Of a stretch of DNA of 64,000 nucleotides, positions 46,781-55,318 are shown in pieces (position 1 is the first letter of the stretch; the number at the start of each line of letters is the position of its first letter). Location: the NCBI GenBank assembly GCA_009839745.1, contig VXPE01000003.1:1-64000 (forward strand), written 5' to 3'. Made by a program: the position numbers and the translations under genes. Below the pieces are notes generated by a model that was given only the letters and a program-made list of their open reading frames with translations, made no database searches and had not been told where the DNA came from. Source of the DNA: Candidatus Poribacteria bacterium (GTDB lineage Bacteria > Poribacteria > WGA-4E > WGA-3G).

Positions 46781-47033
46781 TGTCCGGCTCCTTTTTTTAA
46801 TTTATGGTCCTCTGGGCTGCGCTCCATTACATTACGCGCAGGTTCTTGGTGCAATTCACGCAAGACAGGTTCGTTGAAACCCTTTTGTAATAATTAACCA
46901 AAAACCACCGCGTAACATTGTTCCGTGGGGTCCCTATGGAGAAAACCTGCACCAGAAGGCCATAGGAAAAATGTCAGCAACGAGGATTGAGAAATTAGTT
47001 TATCTTATTTTACGTTTGCAATCAAACAAAAAT

Positions 47034-47082
47034 CTGAATTGCGGATGATCGCGGATGATACAGATTACGCGGATTTGGGGTA
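47034..47082. repeat. GCGGAT-type short repeat cluster
   Basis: CTGAATTGCGGATGATCGCG followed by a degenerate run of GATNAC/GCGGATTT units. The same kind of sequence recurs three times at 51.6-51.8 kb on the far side of the methyltransferase gene. It is non-coding. The remainder of 46781-47033 shows nothing that I can identify. Confidence 0.6.
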
Positions 47083-47097
47083 TGTCTATAACGCCTC

Positions 47098-47366
47098 TAT
47101 GCCGCTCCTACGGAGCTCAAAAGAGGTGGGTCTCTTTTTTCTATAAACATAGCGTTCCTACGGAACTCAAGAGGTTCGATGCCTCTGTCTTGAGGGTCTT
47201 TAGTCCTGTAAGGACGTTATGTTTATAGCAGCGTTTTCCTTAGAACCACAGGTTCCCTATAAGGGGCATGTCTATAACTGCTATATGCCGCTCCTACGGA
47301 GCTCAAAAGAGGGGTCTCTTTTTTCTATAAACATAGCGTTCCTACGGAACTCAAGAGGTTCGATGG
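47098..47366. repeat. Duplicated palindromic element with triloop hairpins
   Basis: An 80-nt segment at about 47098-47182 recurs at about 47284-47366 with a 2-nt deletion. It contains GCTCC-TAC-GGAGC (47104-47116), a terminator-like AAAAGAG...CTCTTTTTT hairpin, CTATAAACATA and GTTCC-TAC-GGAAC (47154-47166). In the first copy CTATAAACATA (47141-47151) is answered by TATGTTTATAG (47218-47228), so 47141-47228 is an 88-bp inverted-repeat element that also holds GTCCT-GTA-AGGAC. Confidence 0.8.
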
Positions 47367-47403
47367 CATCAGAAATGAATTTGGAGGAAAAATATGGGGG
47401 CTA

Positions 47404-48111
47404 TCACCATTCTTGGGGCGTATATGTGGCGTGTAGGCTTGCGACACCTGATAGCTTTGTCTCCAGTGTTTTGAGAGAGATAAATAATTTCATCAATTGT
47501 TGTTCTTCCTTCATCCGGACGTTATACCACTTGAGAAGCGACTGATCTGTGGCGTGGAGCCTTCGGAAACAGTCGTCGCGTTCCCCTGGCAGTAGGGCTT
47601 CTGCGTATTCCGTCTGGTAATGGCTATGCTGTTCGTGTAGGTGGTCGATGCGGGTATCAATTTTTTGTAGACGCTTGGTCTGTGCCTCAACACGGGTGAG
47701 GAGTGTATCCTTCAACTTGCTGTCTATCCGGTCATACGTATGTCCGAGTGTCTGACGGACGTGTTCTTGGTGGAGATTGTAAAGGGTCTTATACCGGGAA
47801 TGTGCGAAGACAGCACTGGTGGGGTCACAGGTTCGGAGTCGATCGGAGAGTCTTTTTCTGAAAGTATCGTCTGCGTCGGCCTGCTCTTGCAGCTTGGGGA
47901 ACGTCTCAATCAGTATGAGGACGACATCCCCCCGTGCGAAACCTCTGGCAAACAAACTGATGGCAAATTCGATCTCATCGGGTGAGAGATGGATCGGTGG
48001 CAAGGCTGCGATTTCTCGGACCTCTTCAAGTTGCATGTCGTCATAAACAATTGGTTTCTCTTCAACGGCGCGTGGCAACTGTGGGTTTTGGTTCTGGTGT
48101 TTTTTGCTCAT
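47404..48111 (-). CDS. Unknown protein with possible HTH and coiled coil
   Basis: 235-aa soluble protein that I do not recognise. An N-terminal helical part (HLSPDEIEFAISLFARGFARGDVVLILIETFP) might be a helix-turn-helix. The rest is long, charged helices (LTRVEAQTKRLQKIDTRIDHLHEQH) consistent with a coiled coil. AAGGAG stands 7 nt before the ATG and lies inside a 45-bp tandem duplication. Flanking repeats and the neighbouring restriction genes suggest an accessory, possibly phage-derived or defence-linked gene; this is inference. Confidence 0.55.
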   Translation of the reverse strand: MSKKHQNQNPQLPRAVEEKPIVYDDMQLEEVREIAALPPIHLSPDEIEFAISLFARGFARGDVVLILIETFPKLQEQADADDTFRKRLSDRLRTCDPTSAVFAHSRYKTLYNLHQEHVRQTLGHTYDRIDSKLKDTLLTRVEAQTKRLQKIDTRIDHLHEQHSHYQTEYAEALLPGERDDCFRRLHATDQSLLKWYNVRMKEEQQLMKLFISLKTLETKLSGVASLHATYTPQEW

Positions 48112-48114
48112 TTT

Positions 48115-48204
48115 TTAGCTCCTTTAGCGAAATGCTGCGAATTACAGCGAAAAATATCGTTAGCTCCTTTAGCGAAATGCTGCGAATTACAGCGAAAAAT
48201 ATCG
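48115..48204. repeat. 45-bp tandem duplication carrying a ribosome-binding site
   Basis: 48115-48159 and 48160-48204 are identical. On the minus strand each copy contains AAAGGAGCTAA, so the ribosome site of the 235-aa gene exists twice, but only the proximal one is followed by ATG at working distance. Each copy also contains CGCTGTAATTCGCAGC, able to fold. Confidence 0.85.
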
Positions 48205-48848
48205 TCTCCTCGATTTTTGTAGGAGGATCGGTGATCTATAGAAATCACAATTCAGCGTGTAAAAAAGCAGGTAACGTATGCGTCTAACTCTCAACGCGTT
48301 GGTTACCAGATGATGCGTCTGCCTCGTGAGATTCTCACAGAGTTGTCGCGTCAAATATAGCACAAGCACAGGAGACCAACGGTTTCCTATGCTACAATTG
48401 TCCAAAGTTCACGAGTGGTACTAAATAACGATTTGTAAAATATTAATTCACATAAGAATAACGTTTTGTCCGCAATTCTCATATATGGATATGATTTTAG
48501 TCCCGTAGGGTTTATTTGCTTGGGTATTTCTTCAATATGTTTATAGAAATGCGTCATTAACACCTCTTTTTAGTCCGGTAGGGACGGTATGTTTATGGGA
48601 TAATATCAATATCTGTGAAAATAATAAAAACAATGAGTTAATTGGCACAAGCCGTAAAACTTAGTAATAATATTGTATCCAAAAACATATTTTTAGTCAA
48701 CATAAAAATAGATATTCTACAGAATGATTCAGTCTTAGAAATTTATCAGATTTTTTGGAATGTGAAGGTTGTTTTCGCAGGATCGGGGTTCCTAACATTC
48801 GGCGAAAAAATGGAAAACTAAAGAGCTCTCCCTAATTTTTCGTATCTA
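48205..48848. other. AT-rich gene-free stretch with two short palindromes
   Basis: About 640 nt without a supportable gene. It holds two members of the triloop palindrome family: TCCC-GTA-GGG near 48498-48508 and GTCC-GGTAG-GGAC (48574-48586), the latter followed by TATGTTTATGG. Elsewhere I see only AT-rich sequence. Confidence 0.55.
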
Positions 48849-48877
48849 TTGCAACGATCTCATATTCGTGTTAATAT
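48849..48877 (+). promoter_or_regulatory. Predicted promoter for the type III mod gene
   Basis: TTGCAA (48849-48854), 17-nt spacer, TAATAT (48872-48877), 35 nt before the chosen ATG at 48913. Because a second promoter starts the downstream res operon, Mod and Res can be expressed separately. Confidence 0.5.
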
Positions 48878-48912
48878 GTGTAGTATCATGTAGCACGAGA
48901 GGAGAAGACACA

Positions 48913-51573
48913 ATGCCGAAAAAACCGATTGAGCATTATGAACACCCAGACACACTTCCGAACAACCCGACACAAGAATTGAGTGGTTTCGCCGAAGATG
49001 AGGAATATGCACCCACCCGTTACCCACGTGATACTGCATTAGACCCGCAACTGGTCTGGAAAGGCAAGGACCAACAGAACGATAGCGATCTTGAGGTTCA
49101 AACTGTCCCTATCTACACACAAGAACACATCCAACCGCAAGCGATTATTGAAAATCTGCGGGCACAAAAACGGCGGGAATCCGATCAAACCGAAATGCTG
49201 TTTGAAGGGTTCAACGACCTTGACTTTTCCCAAAAGATTGAGTTCTATCAGCACGAGCAGAATTGGCACAACCGCTTTATCCTGGGAGATTCACTCGCGG
49301 TGATGAACTCCCTCGCTGAAAAGGAACATCTCAAGGGACAGGTGCAGATGATTTACCTTGACCCGCCTTACGGTATCAAATTTAGTAGTAATTGGCAGGT
49401 TAGCACCCGAAAGCGTGAAGTCAGTGATACGAAAGTAGAAGACGTTACACCGCAGCCAGAACAAGTGAAAGCGTTTCGTGATACGTGGGAACTCGGCATT
49501 CATTCTTACCTTACTTACCTCCGCGATCGCCTAACTGTTGCTTATGAACTGCTCGCGAATAGTGGCAGTATCTTTGTTCAGATTAGTGATGAGAACGTCC
49601 ACCGCGTGAGATGCTTATTAGATGAGGTATTTGGAAGTGAAAACTTTGTAGGAGAGATTGTTTTTAAAACCCGTAGTACATCTACGAGCAAGCATCTGTC
49701 AATTCTAAATGATTTCATCCTTTGGTATGCAAAAGATCGCGAGCAGTTAAAATTTTACCCTTTATTTATGAAAAAGGAGCTCAGTTCAAGGTTTTCTACA
49801 GCAGAACTACCGAATAGCAAAACAGTCCCTGCTTTTTCTAATGGAAATCCAATCGTGGATCTTCCTGAAGGCACTAATTTTTTCTCCAGTAGCAGCTTAG
49901 CCTCTACCTCTGGGAGTGGAATAGCCACCTTACCTTTTATATTTCGCAATCAGGAATACAACCCGGCAACAGGCCGGGGCTGGCGATGCAGCTCTGACGG
50001 ATTATCACGATTGGCAAAATCAGATAGGATAATTTCGACTGATGCAACCATCCGTTATAAATTTTACTTTTCCGATTTTCCTTACATGGAGCTAGGAAAT
50101 CTTTGGACTGATCAGCTTTCTGCTCAAGATAAAAGTTATATTGTTCAAACAAATGCAACTGTTCTTCAACGCTGCATGCTGATGACAACCGACCCCGGCG
50201 ATCTCGTCTTGGATCCAACCTGTGGCAGTGGCACGACCGCATATGTCGCTGAACAGTGGGGTAGACGCTGGATAACAGTAGATACGTCCCGCGTCGCGCT
50301 CGCGTTAGCACGCACTCGTCTTATGGCTGCTCAGTATCCCTATTATCAGCTTGAGGATGCAAACGACATCAAGCAAGGATTTGCCTATCAAACCGCACCG
50401 CATGTCACTCTCTCAGACATAGCAAATAATACAGAGATTGACGACATCCATACTGAATATGCGAAGAAATTGGATCCGCTGCGTGCAGCAATGAACCACC
50501 TTATCGGGCAGAACTGGGAGGAATGGGAAGTTCCGATCGAAATTAACCCAAAGTCGGATGCGGAGTTCCAGAAGTTGCATCGTCAATGGCTCTCTCTCAA
50601 GCGTGAGCGGCAACAGGAAATGGATGCCTCCACCGCCCGGCGTGTCAAAAATGAAATCCTCTACGATTGGCCTTATGAAGATAGAAAACGGGTTCGTGTT
50701 ACAGGTCCCTTTACCATGGAGAGCCTATCGCCACACCTCGTTTTGGATCCTTCGGATACTGAAGATACTGCACCAAAGACCACTTCTTCCAAAACTTCGC
50801 AGGATTACCATCAACATATTCTTGAGCATCTTAAAACAGCCGGTGTGCAAACTCGTCTCAAGGATCAGCGCATCACCTTCGACTGGTTGGAATCACTTCC
50901 CGGTGAATGGTTACATGCGGAAGGCGTGCATACGGGTGAGAACGGCGAAACGCAAAGTGTTGCCATTAGTATCGGGCCGGAGTATGATACGGTGGGTCGT
51001 CAATGGATAAAAGAAGCTGCTAAAGCAGCAATACGCCGCATTCCTAAATTTGACATGCTGATTGTTGTTGGGTTTGCCTTTGAAGGCTACACGGCTGATG
51101 AAAGCACGCGCATGGGGCCTCTTACGATTCTACCTGTCAAGATGAGTCCGGAACTCTTAGTGCGTGAACTCAAAAATACGGGGGACGGGAACCTGTTCAT
51201 GGTGTTCGGAGAGCCAGATATTGAGATTGTAGAGCATGAAGATGACACCGTCTCTGTAAAACTCTTGGGTGTAGATGTATATGACCCCAAAAAAGGGTTA
51301 GCTCGTTCCAATACACCGGACGATATTGCGTGTTGGTTTATTGACACTGCCTATACGGGTGAGGCATTTTTCGTAAGACATGCGTATTTCACTGGGGCAG
51401 ATGAACCCTATAAACAACTGCAACGCGCGTTGAATTCGGAGATTGACGCGGAGGCGTGGGAAGCACTCTATCGAACGGAGAGTCTTCCGTTTCCGAAGCC
51501 TGAGACGGGTAAGATTGCGGTGAAGGTTATCAATCACTACGGGGATGAGGTGATGAAGGAGTATAAGGTGTAG
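48913..51573 (+). CDS. Type III restriction-modification methyltransferase (Mod)
   Basis: 886-aa DNA N6-adenine methyltransferase of the beta class, as used by type III systems. Catalytic motif IV DPPYG lies at 150-154; SAM-binding motif I DPTCGSGTT comes later, at 434-442. The target-recognition part lies between them, and a long C-terminal region follows that should contact Res. ATG 48913 follows AGAGGAG; an open frame from 48868 lacks a ribosome site. Bases about 49630-50170, the recognition region, are visibly more AT-rich than the rest, as if exchanged. Res is not adjacent: two ATPase-PIN cassettes lie between. Confidence 0.88.
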   Translation: MPKKPIEHYEHPDTLPNNPTQELSGFAEDEEYAPTRYPRDTALDPQLVWKGKDQQNDSDLEVQTVPIYTQEHIQPQAIIENLRAQKRRESDQTEMLFEGFNDLDFSQKIEFYQHEQNWHNRFILGDSLAVMNSLAEKEHLKGQVQMIYLDPPYGIKFSSNWQVSTRKREVSDTKVEDVTPQPEQVKAFRDTWELGIHSYLTYLRDRLTVAYELLANSGSIFVQISDENVHRVRCLLDEVFGSENFVGEIVFKTRSTSTSKHLSILNDFILWYAKDREQLKFYPLFMKKELSSRFSTAELPNSKTVPAFSNGNPIVDLPEGTNFFSSSSLASTSGSGIATLPFIFRNQEYNPATGRGWRCSSDGLSRLAKSDRIISTDATIRYKFYFSDFPYMELGNLWTDQLSAQDKSYIVQTNATVLQRCMLMTTDPGDLVLDPTCGSGTTAYVAEQWGRRWITVDTSRVALALARTRLMAAQYPYYQLEDANDIKQGFAYQTAPHVTLSDIANNTEIDDIHTEYAKKLDPLRAAMNHLIGQNWEEWEVPIEINPKSDAEFQKLHRQWLSLKRERQQEMDASTARRVKNEILYDWPYEDRKRVRVTGPFTMESLSPHLVLDPSDTEDTAPKTTSSKTSQDYHQHILEHLKTAGVQTRLKDQRITFDWLESLPGEWLHAEGVHTGENGETQSVAISIGPEYDTVGRQWIKEAAKAAIRRIPKFDMLIVVGFAFEGYTADESTRMGPLTILPVKMSPELLVRELKNTGDGNLFMVFGEPDIEIVEHEDDTVSVKLLGVDVYDPKKGLARSNTPDDIACWFIDTAYTGEAFFVRHAYFTGADEPYKQLQRALNSEIDAEAWEALYRTESLPFPKPETGKIAVKVINHYGDEVMKEYKV

Positions 51574-52040
51574 GACGGGTGGTTGTCTGAATCGCGGATT
51601 TACACGGATTAGCATTTGTAGCGTAAACTTTTAGTTTGCGTGCATTATGGGGATCAGTATAAGGGGCGTGTGCTATTTGTCTGAATCGCGGATTATCGCG
51701 GAGGACACGGAGGACGCGGATTTTAAGAGGACGTTCATTGTCTGAATCGCGGATTTACACAGATTATGCGGATTATCACGGATTTTAAGAGACGTTTTCT
51801 GCAAATCCATATCTTTCCACAGTTTAGGGGTGTATAAATATTTTGGCAGCGTCCCCGAGTCCCTCAGACATAGCACTCCGCTGGAGTGCCGTGGTTTGGG
51901 CATTCCGAGTTCTATAGACATATCACACCTTTGGTGTGAAGAGATCCTGACTTATCAAGAGGGGCCTCTTTGCTCCAGCGGAGCAATATGTCTATAGAAA
52001 AATGTGCGTCATGTACCCGCACTCCAGCGGAGTGCTATGT
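51574..52040. repeat. Dense mix of GCGGAT repeats and triloop palindromes
   Basis: Three GAATCGCGGATT-type runs (about 51589, 51680-51733, 51740-51796) are followed by palindromes CACTCC-GCT-GGAGTG (51873-51889 with flanking G/C), CACACC-TTT-GGTGTG (51924-51938), TTGCTCC-AGC-GGAGCAA (51970-51986) and CACTCC-AGC-GGAGTG (52020-52034). TCTATAGACATAT or its inverse accompanies two of them. No gene is present. It separates mod from the ATPase operon. Confidence 0.75.
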
Positions 52041-52108
52041 AAACCAACCCAACATAACAAAAAAATCAATGCTTTGTCAAAACCTTTATACACCCGTTTA
52101 GATTTACC

Positions 52109-52137
52109 TTGAATTGCCTTGAGAAACTGCGTATAAT
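52109..52137 (+). promoter_or_regulatory. Predicted promoter of the ATPase-PIN-Res operon
   Basis: TTGAAT (52109-52114), 17-nt spacer, consensus TATAAT (52132-52137). The transcript would start near 52144, only about 15 nt before the ATG at 52159, with GGAGG in between. Confidence 0.7.
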
Positions 52138-52158
52138 AGGGATAAATGGAGGCAAAAA

Positions 52159-53478
52159 ATGATTACGCATATACGGGTAAAGAACTTCAAATCGTGGAAA
52201 GATAGCGGGCAGGTGGACCTCGCGCCATTGACGGGCTTTTTTGGCACGAACAGTTCTGGGAAAAGTAGTTTGTTGCAGATGCTGTTGTTGCTTAAACAGA
52301 CTGTTGGGAGCGACCAGATTCTCTTCTTGGGTGACGAAACCTCTCTTGTTAATCTTGGCAGTTTCGATGAAGTCATTCATAGGCACAATTCAGAGGTAAC
52401 GCTTGGGTTGGAGTTCGGATGTAAACTTCAAGAGCCATTAACTATAATGACCCTTCAAGAACACGATAGATACATAGGAAGTTATGACTTGGTTCCGTTG
52501 GATATTGATAGTTTCACTTTCGACACTGCTATCAGTGGAAGTAAGGTCGATAGGACTCTTGAACACTTTTCTTACACAGTTGGACCTGAGGCGATTCAGA
52601 GAATAGCATACCGAAAATGGCACCTTTATTATGGAGATATAAAGAAGGCACCAATAGGAATAAAAAACTGCTATATGACATCGGAAGGACTATCAGATGA
52701 ATTTTTAGGTCCGCTTTCTGCTGTGTTTGAAGAACTATTTGCCGGTGTCTATTATCTTGGACCAACTCGCGTTCACCCGCAGCGCTATTATTATTGGGAA
52801 AAGACACATCCTAAGGAGGTAGATCTGTGGGGGAATAAAGCGGTTGACGCGCTACTCTCTGCGCGCGTTCAACAATTAACAACCGCCTACAATGGAAAAA
52901 GTGTCCCAATTGAGGAGCGGATATCTAAATGGCTTCAAAAGATGGAACTCGCTCACTCTTTTCGGCTTATTCCGATCGGGGACCTTGATGATAACAATTA
53001 CGAAATTCGCATCCGAAAAACCCCGAGTAGCGCAGAAGTCACGTTAGCCGACCTGGGGCATGGAGTCGGTGATTTGTTCCCTTTGCTGGTGCATTGTTGT
53101 TATGTACCAGAAGGATCAACGCTAATTTTGGAGCAACCCGGCATCCATCTTCACCCGATGGCACAAGCCGATCTTGCAGATTTATTTTTAGAGGTTATCA
53201 GGGAGCGCAATTTGCAAATTTTGGTAGAGAGCCATAGCGAACATCTCTTAACCCGTCTCCAACGCCGAATCGCTGAAAAGGAGATTGATCAGAACGATGT
53301 CGCCCTCTATTTCTGCCGGAATATCGACGGGGAGTCAACCAAAGAGCGGCTGGAAGTAACTGAATCAGGGGACATCAAAAACTGGCCCGACAACTTCTTT
53401 GGCGATGTGATGGGTGATATGTTTGCTATGACTGACAAACAGGCCGAACACCTAAACGACCAGGATCCGGAGGGTTAA
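52159..53478 (+). CDS. SMC/OLD-like AAA ATPase, copy 1 (DUF3696 type)
   Basis: 439-aa ABC-fold ATPase of the kind found in OLD, Gabija, Septu and PARIS defence systems, here without a TOPRIM domain. Walker A is GTNSSGKS (29-36). The signature-like region reads LADLGHGVGDLFP (296-308), and Walker B LILEQPGIHLHP has Glu325-Gln326 where copy 2 has Glu-Glu. The conserved VESHSEHLLTRLQRR with switch His follows. GGAGG precedes the ATG. Its stop overlaps the PIN-like gene start as TAATG, so production is coupled. The middle (about 95-200) differs strongly from copy 2. Confidence 0.8.
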   Translation: MITHIRVKNFKSWKDSGQVDLAPLTGFFGTNSSGKSSLLQMLLLLKQTVGSDQILFLGDETSLVNLGSFDEVIHRHNSEVTLGLEFGCKLQEPLTIMTLQEHDRYIGSYDLVPLDIDSFTFDTAISGSKVDRTLEHFSYTVGPEAIQRIAYRKWHLYYGDIKKAPIGIKNCYMTSEGLSDEFLGPLSAVFEELFAGVYYLGPTRVHPQRYYYWEKTHPKEVDLWGNKAVDALLSARVQQLTTAYNGKSVPIEERISKWLQKMELAHSFRLIPIGDLDDNNYEIRIRKTPSSAEVTLADLGHGVGDLFPLLVHCCYVPEGSTLILEQPGIHLHPMAQADLADLFLEVIRERNLQILVESHSEHLLTRLQRRIAEKEIDQNDVALYFCRNIDGESTKERLEVTESGDIKNWPDNFFGDVMGDMFAMTDKQAEHLNDQDPEG

Positions 53479-53984
53479 TGGACGCTGTTATAATTGATAC
53501 GAATGTGATGGTGGTTGCAAATGGGAAAGCCGCTGCACCGCAGGCGCGTTGCAAATGCATTATCCGTTGTCGGGCGCGGCTCGCTGAGATCCTCCGGGAA
53601 TCTGAAAGAGTTCTCCTTGATGATAAAAAACGAATAATTCAAGAGTACCGAAGAAACCTGAATAAAAAGGGGCGCGGATTTGGAGATCGGTTTTGGCAAG
53701 AATTGGTAAGAAGGATGTGGAATTCAGAGAAAGTTATTAGAGTGCCAATCACACCCTTGGCTGGAAACGGTACCGATTTTGAAGAATTTCCGAATGATGA
53801 TGCATCACTAAAAGGCTTTCATAAAAAGGACCGGAAATTTGTGGCGGTTGCGCTTGCATACCAGTCCGACACTGGACAAGAGGCACCAATTCTAAAAGCG
53901 GAGGACAGTGGCTGGGAGGAATTTCGGGAAGCACTTGCTGCCTATGGTGTCCGAGTTGATTCCATCTGTGAAGAGGATAGTTAG
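53478..53984 (+). CDS. PIN-like nuclease, copy 1
   Basis: 168-aa protein with the PIN-fold layout of metal-dependent nucleases. IDTNV with Asp7 comes first, an acidic helix (Asp48/Asp49, Glu56) lies mid-protein, and DRKFVAVALAY with Asp118 and AEDSGWEEF with Asp143 sit near the end. These match the four acidic positions of VapC-type RNases. It is translated in a 1-nt overlap with the ATPase, as a dedicated partner. There is no antitoxin-like gene; the ATPase presumably controls it. Another similar pair follows 26 nt downstream. Confidence 0.7.
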   Translation: MDAVIIDTNVMVVANGKAAAPQARCKCIIRCRARLAEILRESERVLLDDKKRIIQEYRRNLNKKGRGFGDRFWQELVRRMWNSEKVIRVPITPLAGNGTDFEEFPNDDASLKGFHKKDRKFVAVALAYQSDTGQEAPILKAEDSGWEEFREALAAYGVRVDSICEEDS

Positions 53985-54010
53985 GATCCACACCAAAGAG
54001 GAATAGGAAA

Positions 54011-55318
54011 ATGATTACGCACATACGGTTAAAGAACTTCAAAGCATGGAAGGACAGCGGTGAGGTAGAACTTGCACCGTTGACGGGTTTTTTTGGGACG
54101 AATAGTTCTGGAAAGAGCAGTCTGTTGCAGATGCTGTTGCTGCTTAAACAGACTGTTGGGAGTAAAGAAGTTATCTTCTTCGGTGATGAAAATTCGCTCA
54201 TCAATCTCGGGAACTTTCGCGAAGTGATTCATGGACATAAAGATGCGAAACAACTTGAATTAGCATTTGGATGTAAATTCCCGGAATCAACAACAATCAG
54301 AATTTCTCAATACGGGTTGAAGCCCGATGAAGTAACATTCGACTCTTTTAATTTTGAGACTACTATCCAGAAATATGGTAACTCACAGACTGTGAATCGT
54401 ATTTGTTATGACATCGGTGGTAGGATTAAAAAAATAAAATTAGAGGGCAACGATATTCTCTATCAGGATAAACGGTTATTCACAGGAAGCTATAAAAACT
54501 GCTATAGTATAGAAGAGACAACAAACGATTTTCCGGGGTCAAACGACTTTTTAAACTTGCTTTCCTCTAAATTTGAGGAAATGTTTTCTCACATCTACTA
54601 TATTGTCTCAACCCGCGCCCATCCTAAACGTCATTATCATTGGGAAGGAAATTACCCTGAGGACACTGGACAGTGGGGTAATCAAACCATTGATGCCCTG
54701 CTCTCGGCGCGTGTAGATCAGCGAATGACCCCTTATAAAGGGAAAGATGTCCCAATTGAGGAGAGAATCTCGGCATGGCTCCAAAAAATGGAACTAGCAT
54801 ACGGATTTTGGTTTCAGCGAATAGGCTTGCGGAATGAAAGGAGCTATGAGATGCGCATCCAAAAAAGCCTTAATAGTGCCAGAGTAACGTTGGCAGACAT
54901 AGGATATGGAGTAGCACAATTTTTACCGATTCTCGTTTTGTGTTATTATGTTCCAATAGGATCAACGCTGATTCTGGAAGAACCTGGTACTCATCTGCAT
55001 CCCAAAGCACAAGCTGATCTTGCGGACCTGCTGATAGAGGTTATCACAGAGCGCAGTCTTCAGATTCTGGTAGAGAGCCACAGCGAACACCTACTAACGC
55101 GCCTGCAACTGCGTATCGCGGAACAGCAGATCGCTGCAAAGGATACAGCTCTCTATTTTTGTGAAAATGAAAACGGGGTTTCTACCATCAAATCATTAGA
55201 GGTAGATGAGATCGGTAACATCAGAAATTGGCCGAAAGATTTCTTTGGTAATGTCCGAGGCGACCTCGTTAAGATGGCACGAGAACAGATGAAACGCCAG
55301 AAGAAAGCAGAGGATTAA
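54011..55318 (+). CDS. SMC/OLD-like AAA ATPase, copy 2 (DUF3696 type)
   Basis: 435-aa paralogue of the preceding ATPase. The first 51 residues match copy 1 at 47 positions, including Walker A GTNSSGKS. The C-terminal half is also closely similar, but the middle third is not. Here the signature-like motif is GYGVAQFLP and Walker B is LILEEPGTHLHP (Glu323-Glu324), the more canonical forms. VESHSEHLLTRLQ is intact. The stop overlaps the second PIN-like gene (TAATG). AAAGAGGAATAGGAAAATG provides the ribosome site. It most likely senses a distinct trigger and controls its own PIN partner. Confidence 0.82.
   Translation: MITHIRLKNFKAWKDSGEVELAPLTGFFGTNSSGKSSLLQMLLLLKQTVGSKEVIFFGDENSLINLGNFREVIHGHKDAKQLELAFGCKFPESTTIRISQYGLKPDEVTFDSFNFETTIQKYGNSQTVNRICYDIGGRIKKIKLEGNDILYQDKRLFTGSYKNCYSIEETTNDFPGSNDFLNLLSSKFEEMFSHIYYIVSTRAHPKRHYHWEGNYPEDTGQWGNQTIDALLSARVDQRMTPYKGKDVPIEERISAWLQKMELAYGFWFQRIGLRNERSYEMRIQKSLNSARVTLADIGYGVAQFLPILVLCYYVPIGSTLILEEPGTHLHPKAQADLADLLIEVITERSLQILVESHSEHLLTRLQLRIAEQQIAAKDTALYFCENENGVSTIKSLEVDEIGNIRNWPKDFFGNVRGDLVKMAREQMKRQKKAED

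Noticed and set aside
47170-47186. tRNA-like T-arm (AGAGG-TTCGATG-CCTCT)
   Set aside because: A 5-bp stem with a TTCGATG loop looks like a T-arm, but there is no D-arm, anticodon arm or acceptor stem around it, and the segment is part of a larger inverted-repeat element.
51870-52040. CRISPR-like array
   Set aside because: The repeats are short palindromes with changing stems and irregular spacing, not identical 25-37 nt repeats with uniform spacers, and no cas gene is present.
52159-53478. ATPase copy 1 as a pseudogene
   Set aside because: The frame is intact, Walker A and the SHSEHL stretch are kept, and the TAATG coupling to the PIN-like gene is preserved; motif changes alone do not show decay.
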